Positions 6,231 to 10,593 of a stretch of 10,593 nucleotides of DNA are shown piece by piece; the stretch's first letter is position 1; each line of letters opens with the position of its first letter. The position numbers and the translations under genes are program-made. Source of the stretch: Planctomycetaceae bacterium (lineage in GTDB: Bacteria > Planctomycetota > Phycisphaerae > SM23-33); the NCBI GenBank assembly GCA_021371965.1, contig JAJFVE010000007.1:1-10593 (forward strand), read 5' to 3'. The notes below the pieces were generated by a model. It saw only the letters and a program-made list of their open reading frames with translations, did no database searches and was not told the DNA's origin.

Positions 6231-8594
6231 ATGAGCCCATTGCCTGATCAACGACTTTGGTACACGCAGCCGGCGACGACATTCACGCAGGCGCTGCCGC
6301 TGGGTAACGGGCGGCTGGGGGCGATGATCTTTGGTGGTGTGGGGCAGGAGCGGATCGTCCTCAATGAAAGCAGCGTCTGGTCCGGCTGCCGACAGGACGC
6401 TGACCGGCCTGACGCGCACAAGAGCTTGCCCGAAATCCGCCGCCTGCTGCAGGAGGGCAAGAACATCGAGGCCCAGAACCTGGTGATGGACGCCTTCACC
6501 TGCACCGGCGCGGGGTCCGGGCATGGCCGCGGGGCGGCTGTGCCGTTCGGCTGCTATCAGACCCTGGGCGATCTGCGGCTGACGTTCGAGGGCGCGGCCG
6601 AGGCTGAGGATTACGTCCGTCAATTGGATCTGGCCGACGCCACTTCGCTGGTGACTTTCCGGCGCGGCGGCGTGACGTTTCGCCGCGAGGCGTTCGCCAG
6701 CGCGCCGGACGAAGCGATCATCGTGCGGCTTTCCGCCGACCGCCCCGGCTGCGTGAGCTTTGACGCGGCGCTGGAGCGGGCGGAGCGTTTTAACGTCGAG
6801 CCCAGCGGGCCGTGCGGACTGCTCATGACGGGGCAACTCGACAACGGCGTCGATGGCAAGGGGCTCTGCTACGCGGCGCGGCTGCGCGCGGTGGCGAAGG
6901 GTGGGGCGGTTGCGGCCGACGCCGACGGTCTGCACGTGCGCGAGGCCGACGAGGTTCTCCTGTTTGTGACAGCCGCTACGGACTACTGCGGGTTCGCGGG
7001 GCGCAACATGTCCGACCCGCGCGCGGCGAGCCTCGCTGACATGGATCGCGTCAGCGAGAAGAGCTTTGACTCTCTCCGCCAAAAGCACGTGGCGGACTAC
7101 CGGCGATTCTTTGATCGCGTCAGGCTGGTTCTGGATGATGGCGGCGCTGCAAGCGGACGCGCCGCGACGGCGCCCACCAACGAGCGGTTGGTGGCGCTGG
7201 CGCAGGGCGGGAAAGACCCGGCGCTGATGGCGCTGTACTTTGACTATGGGCGCTACCTGCTTATCAGCTCGTCGCGACCCGGAGGGCTGCCGGCGAACCT
7301 GCAGGGCATCTGGGCCGACCAGATCCAGACGCCCTGGAACGGCGACTGGCACCTCGATATCAACGTGCAGATGAACTATTGGCCGGCCGAGTCGTGCAAC
7401 CTCTCGGGCCTGCACGAGCCGATGCTCAAGTTGATCGAGTCGCTGCAAGAGCCCGGCGCCAAGACGGCCGCGGCGTACTACAACGCCCGCGGCTGGGTGG
7501 CGCACGTGATCACCAACGCGTGGGGCTTCACCTCGCCGGGCGAGCACGCCAGTTGGGGCGCCACCGTCAGCGGATCAAGCTGGCTGTGCGAGCACCTCTG
7601 GGAGCATTACGCCTACACGCTTGATGAAGACTACCTGCACTGGGCGTACCCGATCCTCGCCGGCGCCGCGCGCTTCTACCTCGACATGCTCATCGAAGAG
7701 CCGCGGCATGGCTGGCTGGTGACGGCCCCCTCGAACTCGCCGGAGAACAGCTTCATCCTGCCCGACGGCCGCGGGGCTTATGTGTGCATGGGCCCGACCA
7801 TCGACATGCAGCAGTTGCGGGAACTCTTGGGCAATTGCATCCGCGCATCGGCGATCCTTAATGTCGATGAGGATTTCCGTCACGAGCTGTCCGACAAGCG
7901 CGGCCGCCTGGCGCCCAACCAGATCGGTCCCGACGGGCGGCTGCAGGAATGGCTGGAACCGTATGGCGAGGCCGACGCGCACCACCGGCACTGCTCGCAC
8001 ATGTACGGCCTGCACCCCTACGACGAGATCACGCCCGACCAGACGCCGGAGCTGGCCGATGCGGTGCGGCGGTCGCTCGAGGCCCGCGGCGACGCGGGCA
8101 CGGGCTGGTCGCTGGCCTGGAAGGTGAACTTCCGCGCCCGCCTGGGCGAGGGCGACCATGCCGCCAAGCTGCTGGGCGACCTGCTGCACCCGGCGGGGGA
8201 GATGGGGCTGAACTATTCCGGCGGCGGTTCGGGCAGCTATGCGAATTTGTTCTGCGCGCATCCGCCGTTCCAGATCGACGGCAACTTCGGCGGCTGCGCG
8301 GGCATCGCCGAGATGCTGCTGCAGTCGCGCTGGGGCGGCCTGGGCGAGCAGGGTCCGCTGGTGCTGCTGCTGCCGGCGCTGCCGGCGGCATGGCCGAACG
8401 GATCGGTGGCCGGCCTGCGGGTGCGCGGGGCCGTCACTGTCGATATCGATTGGCGCGACGGACGCCTCACGCGCGCCTGCCTCAAGGCCGACCGCGACGG
8501 CTGCGTCCGCGTGCGATATTGCGGCAAGACGATCTGCCTGAACCTCAAGAGCGGGCGCGACCGCGTCATTGCAGCGCAGGAGTTTCGGGCTTGA
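6231..8594 (+). CDS. Glycoside hydrolase family 95 (alpha-L-fucosidase type)
   Basis: GH95 enzymes cleave alpha-1,2-linked L-fucose, and in some members L-galactose, with inversion. The 787-residue product is a full-length member. The N-terminal beta domain begins RLWYTQPATTFTQALPLGNG (8-27) and continues through FGGVGQERIVLNESSVWSG (34-52) and YQTLGDLRL (109-117). The (alpha/alpha)6 catalytic domain carries SRPGGLPANLQGIW (348-361), WHLDINVQMNYWPAE (373-387), TAPSNSPENSF (498-508) and FQIDGNFGGCAGIAEML (680-696). By comparison with Bifidobacterium bifidum AfcA, E505 is the likely general acid, N378 one of the water-positioning asparagines, and D683 the residue activating it. The paired asparagine position is aspartate (D376) here. 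A C-terminal beta domain follows. No signal peptide is seen, which suggests cytoplasmic action on imported oligosaccharides. Exact substrate is not predictable. Confidence 0.95.
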   Translation: MSPLPDQRLWYTQPATTFTQALPLGNGRLGAMIFGGVGQERIVLNESSVWSGCRQDADRPDAHKSLPEIRRLLQEGKNIEAQNLVMDAFTCTGAGSGHGRGAAVPFGCYQTLGDLRLTFEGAAEAEDYVRQLDLADATSLVTFRRGGVTFRREAFASAPDEAIIVRLSADRPGCVSFDAALERAERFNVEPSGPCGLLMTGQLDNGVDGKGLCYAARLRAVAKGGAVAADADGLHVREADEVLLFVTAATDYCGFAGRNMSDPRAASLADMDRVSEKSFDSLRQKHVADYRRFFDRVRLVLDDGGAASGRAATAPTNERLVALAQGGKDPALMALYFDYGRYLLISSSRPGGLPANLQGIWADQIQTPWNGDWHLDINVQMNYWPAESCNLSGLHEPMLKLIESLQEPGAKTAAAYYNARGWVAHVITNAWGFTSPGEHASWGATVSGSSWLCEHLWEHYAYTLDEDYLHWAYPILAGAARFYLDMLIEEPRHGWLVTAPSNSPENSFILPDGRGAYVCMGPTIDMQQLRELLGNCIRASAILNVDEDFRHELSDKRGRLAPNQIGPDGRLQEWLEPYGEADAHHRHCSHMYGLHPYDEITPDQTPELADAVRRSLEARGDAGTGWSLAWKVNFRARLGEGDHAAKLLGDLLHPAGEMGLNYSGGGSGSYANLFCAHPPFQIDGNFGGCAGIAEMLLQSRWGGLGEQGPLVLLLPALPAAWPNGSVAGLRVRGAVTVDIDWRDGRLTRACLKADRDGCVRVRYCGKTICLNLKSGRDRVIAAQEFRA

Positions 8595-8618
8595 TTCCTG
8601 GGTCAGCACTTGTACACG

Positions 8619-8647
8619 TGGTCAGGGTCGGCGTCTTCTTGTATAAT
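8619..8647 (+). promoter_or_regulatory. Probable promoter of the first ankyrin lipoprotein gene
   Basis: TGGTCA (8619-8624) and a perfect TATAAT (8642-8647) are separated by 17 bases. The -35 box matches in 4 of 6 positions. It lies in the gap after the GH95 stop and would give a leader of about 70 bases before the ATG at 8728. This is the best promoter match in the window. Confidence 0.5.
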
Positions 8648-8727
8648 AAGCATGGATGGTTTGCCTCCCTCACGGCAATAGAAGGTGCTTCAAGCCTAAC
8701 GGGCCCCTGGCCCACTGCGAGACGACT

Positions 8728-9549
8728 ATGAGCATGATCGCACGACGCTGCCGCACTTGGATCCGCATTTCCACAGGGCTGGTTTTGGCGGTGGCTGGCT
8801 TTGGGGCCGTCCTGAACCTGGGCGGGTGCCGCGGGTGCACGCCGACGTCGCAGGAGAATCCGCTGGATGACAAGTACAAGACGCCGGTGAAAGTCGCCCC
8901 TGCCCCGACGCCGGAAGCGATCATCCGCGGCGACAGCGACGACGTGGCGGCCCGGCGCATCTCGCTGCTGATCGACGGCGGGGCCGATCCCAACGGTGGC
9001 GAGTCGGCCAAGCGGACCGGTCCGCCGCTGATTTCGGCTGCCCGCATGGGCAAGTCGGCCACGGCGCACACCCTGATTTCCAAGGGCGCCAATGTCAACG
9101 CCAAGGGCCTGGGCGGGACGACGGCGCTGCACGAGGCGGCGCTGGGCGGTTCCAAGGAAGTGGTTCAGGAGTTGCTGGCCTCCGGCGCCAAGGTCGATGC
9201 GAAAGACGACTTCGGCGAGTCGCCCATCCACAGGGCCATGGGCTCGGCCAAGCCTGAGATCGTCGAAATGCTGATTGCCAAGGGCGCCAACGTCAACGCC
9301 AAGACCACGTTCGGCACCTCCCCGATCTACCTTGCCTTCGCCCGCAGCGACTACGAGATGATCGAGCTGCTGGTCAAGCACGGGGCCGACATCGACGCGG
9401 AGGTTCAGGGCATGACGCCGCTGGCGTCGGCGATCATCCACAAGGACGCCGAAATGGAAGCGTTTTTGCGGCGCTTGGGGGCCAAGAAGGCGCTGCCTCA
9501 GGGCCGCCGCGCCATCGATCCGGCGACCGTGAACGTCCCGCGACGATGA
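8728..9549 (+). CDS. Ankyrin-repeat lipoprotein (first of a convergent pair)
   Basis: The 273-residue product has a lipoprotein signal peptide. A basic N-terminus (MSMIARRCRTWIR) is followed by a hydrophobic stretch (GLVLAVAGFGAVLN) and a lipobox LGGC, so C34 would be the lipidated residue. A linker rich in proline and charged residues follows to about 65. The rest is ankyrin repeats of 32-33 residues, with about five clear units near residues 98, 130, 163, 196 and 228. They carry the usual TPLH-like and GA(D/N)VNA motifs, preceded by a degenerate unit (LLIDGGADPNG). Ankyrin repeats bind proteins, so an envelope-anchored scaffold or inhibitor is likely; no enzymatic domain is present. The start at 8728 is set by the signal peptide; an earlier in-frame start at 8656 would bury it. 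Its ribosome-binding site is weak. A paralogue lies tail to tail 33 bases downstream. Confidence 0.88.
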   Translation: MSMIARRCRTWIRISTGLVLAVAGFGAVLNLGGCRGCTPTSQENPLDDKYKTPVKVAPAPTPEAIIRGDSDDVAARRISLLIDGGADPNGGESAKRTGPPLISAARMGKSATAHTLISKGANVNAKGLGGTTALHEAALGGSKEVVQELLASGAKVDAKDDFGESPIHRAMGSAKPEIVEMLIAKGANVNAKTTFGTSPIYLAFARSDYEMIELLVKHGADIDAEVQGMTPLASAIIHKDAEMEAFLRRLGAKKALPQGRRAIDPATVNVPRR

Positions 9550-9582
9550 ACTACGTCCCCGGCGACCTCGGCGGCTGATTAT

Positions 9583-10350
9583 TCAGGGCCTTTCGCGGGG
9601 GCGCTCAAAATCGGCGGCGGTGGCTTTGGCGCCTTTGCTTCGCAGCAGTTGCACGATCTCGTTGTGCCCGGTGAGAAAGGCCACCCGGATCGGGCGCATG
9701 CCGTCGATGGCGGCCTTGTTCGGGTCGGCGTTGTGCTCAATGAGCCACTCCACCATTTCGATCTGACCGCTGTTGGCGGCGGTGAACAGCGGGGTCATGC
9801 CCCGCTTATCCTGGCAGTTGATATCGGCGCCATGATCGACCAGCGCCTTGGCCAGTTCGAGGCTTCCCTGCGCGGCGGCGGCGTGCAGAGCGGTGCGCCC
9901 GTTGTCGTTGGGATGATTGGCCTTGGCCCCGGCCGCCAGAAGCGTCATGGCCACTTTGCCGTGCCCTCGCGCGACGGCGACGGTCAGGGGCGTGTCGCCG
10001 ACAGGGTCGGCCCTATGGATGTCAGCCCCCTTCTGCATCAGCAGCACGACGGCCTCGGGATTATTGGTGCGCGCCGCCCAGTACAGGGGGGTGCCGTCCT
10101 TCTTGCCTCGCTCGCCGCCCTCGATGTCGAAGTCCGGGGTGCTGACCAACTGCGACAACCGGCTCAGGTCCAGCCGCCCCTGGGGCGACTCGCGGATGAT
10201 CTGGATCACGTCGGTCTTGGGCGTTTGCGGCAGCGGCGTGTAGAACTTGTCGGGCGCCTTTGCCTGATCGGAACATCCGCGGCAGCCCGACAGATTCAGC
10301 ACGGCGCAGATTGCGGCACACAGCAGCACGAGTCGGCCAAAGAAGTTCAT
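9583..10350 (-). CDS. Ankyrin-repeat lipoprotein (second of a convergent pair)
   Basis: The ATG at 10350 follows AGGGA (10360-10356) with a 5-base gap. The 255-residue product opens with a short signal (MNFFGRLVLLCAAICAVLNL) and a lipobox ending at C23. The context LNLSGCRGC is nearly identical to LNLGGCRGC in the neighbour at 8728-9549. A linker containing DKFYTP, matched by DKYKTP in the neighbour, leads to five ankyrin repeats starting near residues 86, 118, 151, 184 and 217 (for example GRTALHAAAAQGSLELAKAL). The C-terminus is short and charged. The two genes are clear paralogues in opposite orientation. It lies 26 bases downstream of the pseudopilin-like gene on the same strand, so the two may be co-transcribed. 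The likely role is an envelope-anchored protein-binding scaffold; the partner is unknown. Confidence 0.9.
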   Translation of the reverse strand: MNFFGRLVLLCAAICAVLNLSGCRGCSDQAKAPDKFYTPLPQTPKTDVIQIIRESPQGRLDLSRLSQLVSTPDFDIEGGERGKKDGTPLYWAARTNNPEAVVLLMQKGADIHRADPVGDTPLTVAVARGHGKVAMTLLAAGAKANHPNDNGRTALHAAAAQGSLELAKALVDHGADINCQDKRGMTPLFTAANSGQIEMVEWLIEHNADPNKAAIDGMRPIRVAFLTGHNEIVQLLRSKGAKATAADFERPRERP

Positions 10351-10376
10351 GAGGGTCCCTGTTCCCGTCCGCGATG

Positions 10377-10593
10377 TCAGTTAAGGTTGGCGATAACCTC
10401 GCAGCGCCGCGTGCGGATCGTGAAGGTTACCTTGATGGCCGTGGGAACCTCAGCGGCCGCCTTGCCGTCGCTGCTCCAACTGGTGCTCCAGGTCCCTACG
10501 CCGGTGCTGGTATTGTAAACATAAACGGCGGTGCTCAATTCGGTGCACTGACCGGCCATGAACGCCCACCAGTCGGCGAACTTCTGCGGCGGC
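10377..10593 (-). CDS. C-terminal fragment, probable minor pseudopilin (GspJ-like)
   Basis: The frame is open from the right edge to a TGA at 10377-10379, so only the last 71 or so residues are visible and the start lies outside the window. The ATG at 10559 is internal: the frame continues upstream as PPQKFADWWAF. The visible part contains YVYNTSTGVGTWSTSW followed by AAAEVPTAIKVTFTIRT. A tryptophan-bearing beta segment followed by 'P-x-A-I/V-x-V-x-F/L-T' resembles the C-terminal end of GspJ/PulJ minor pseudopilins of type II secretion. The N-terminal methylation motif that would prove this is not in the window, so other type IV pilin-like proteins remain possible. The downstream ankyrin lipoprotein is 26 bases away on the same strand. 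Confidence 0.6.
   Translation of the reverse strand, partial: PPQKFADWWAFMAGQCTELSTAVYVYNTSTGVGTWSTSWSSDGKAAAEVPTAIKVTFTIRTRRCEVIANLN

Noticed and set aside
6228..8609. Two long minus-strand frames opposite the GH95 gene
   Set aside because: The plus-strand frame carries a complete GH95 family signature; the antisense frames show only arginine, alanine and valine bias.
8566..9441. Minus-strand 291-residue frame opposite the first ankyrin gene
   Set aside because: The plus strand has a signal peptide, lipobox and periodic repeats; this frame is a repetitive mirror of the ankyrin periodicity.
9550..9582. Bidirectional terminator between the ankyrin genes
   Set aside because: The 33-base gap shows no convincing stem with T-runs on either strand.

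Overview
This is a high-GC bacterial window that most resembles a member of the Planctomycetota, perhaps the Phycisphaerae side. That is an inference from content: sugar-phosphate isomerase/epimerase, CehA/McbA-like and PHP hydrolases, a GH95 fucosidase, ankyrin lipoproteins beside a pseudopilin-like gene, and GC-rich hairpins of the kind that yield spurious 'GRDAHAT' peptides in planctomycete annotations. No marker gene here fixes the taxon. Nearly every line of the window carries long antisense open frames caused by GC bias. The calls below rest on family motifs, ribosome-binding sites and conserved residues.

Layout from left to right. (1) 1-895, minus: a TIM-barrel sugar phosphate isomerase/epimerase cut by the left edge. 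(2) 896-1203: an intergenic stretch with five perfect short-loop hairpins, four of one family, arranged as a mirrored cluster. (3) 1204-3762, minus: an 852-residue CehA/McbA-like metallohydrolase with a large N-terminal region and a histidine-rich tail. (4) 3870-4307, minus: an unrecognised small protein with four membrane segments, in DNA of visibly lower GC. (5) 4395-5048, plus: trmB, the tRNA m7G46 methyltransferase, which may be translated from a leaderless mRNA; its stop codon lies in a 7-bp tandem repeat. (6) 5141-6046, minus: a compact PHP-domain metal hydrolase. (7) 6231-8594, plus: a complete GH95 alpha-L-fucosidase-type glycoside hydrolase with no signal peptide. (8) 8728-9549, plus, and 9583-10350, minus: two paralogous ankyrin-repeat lipoproteins facing tail to tail. 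(9) 10377-10593, minus: the C-terminal end of a protein that looks like a minor type II secretion pseudopilin.

The isomerase, both PHP-superfamily enzymes and the GH95 enzyme would fit breakdown of fucose-containing or other decorated polysaccharides. They lie in separate or divergent transcription units, so a shared pathway is only a hypothesis. trmB is housekeeping. The ankyrin lipoproteins and the pseudopilin point to the cell envelope. I found no CRISPR array, rRNA, tRNA, transposase, phage gene or clear defence system. The least explained items are the mirrored hairpin cluster, the histidine tail of the large hydrolase and the convergent ankyrin lipoprotein pair.
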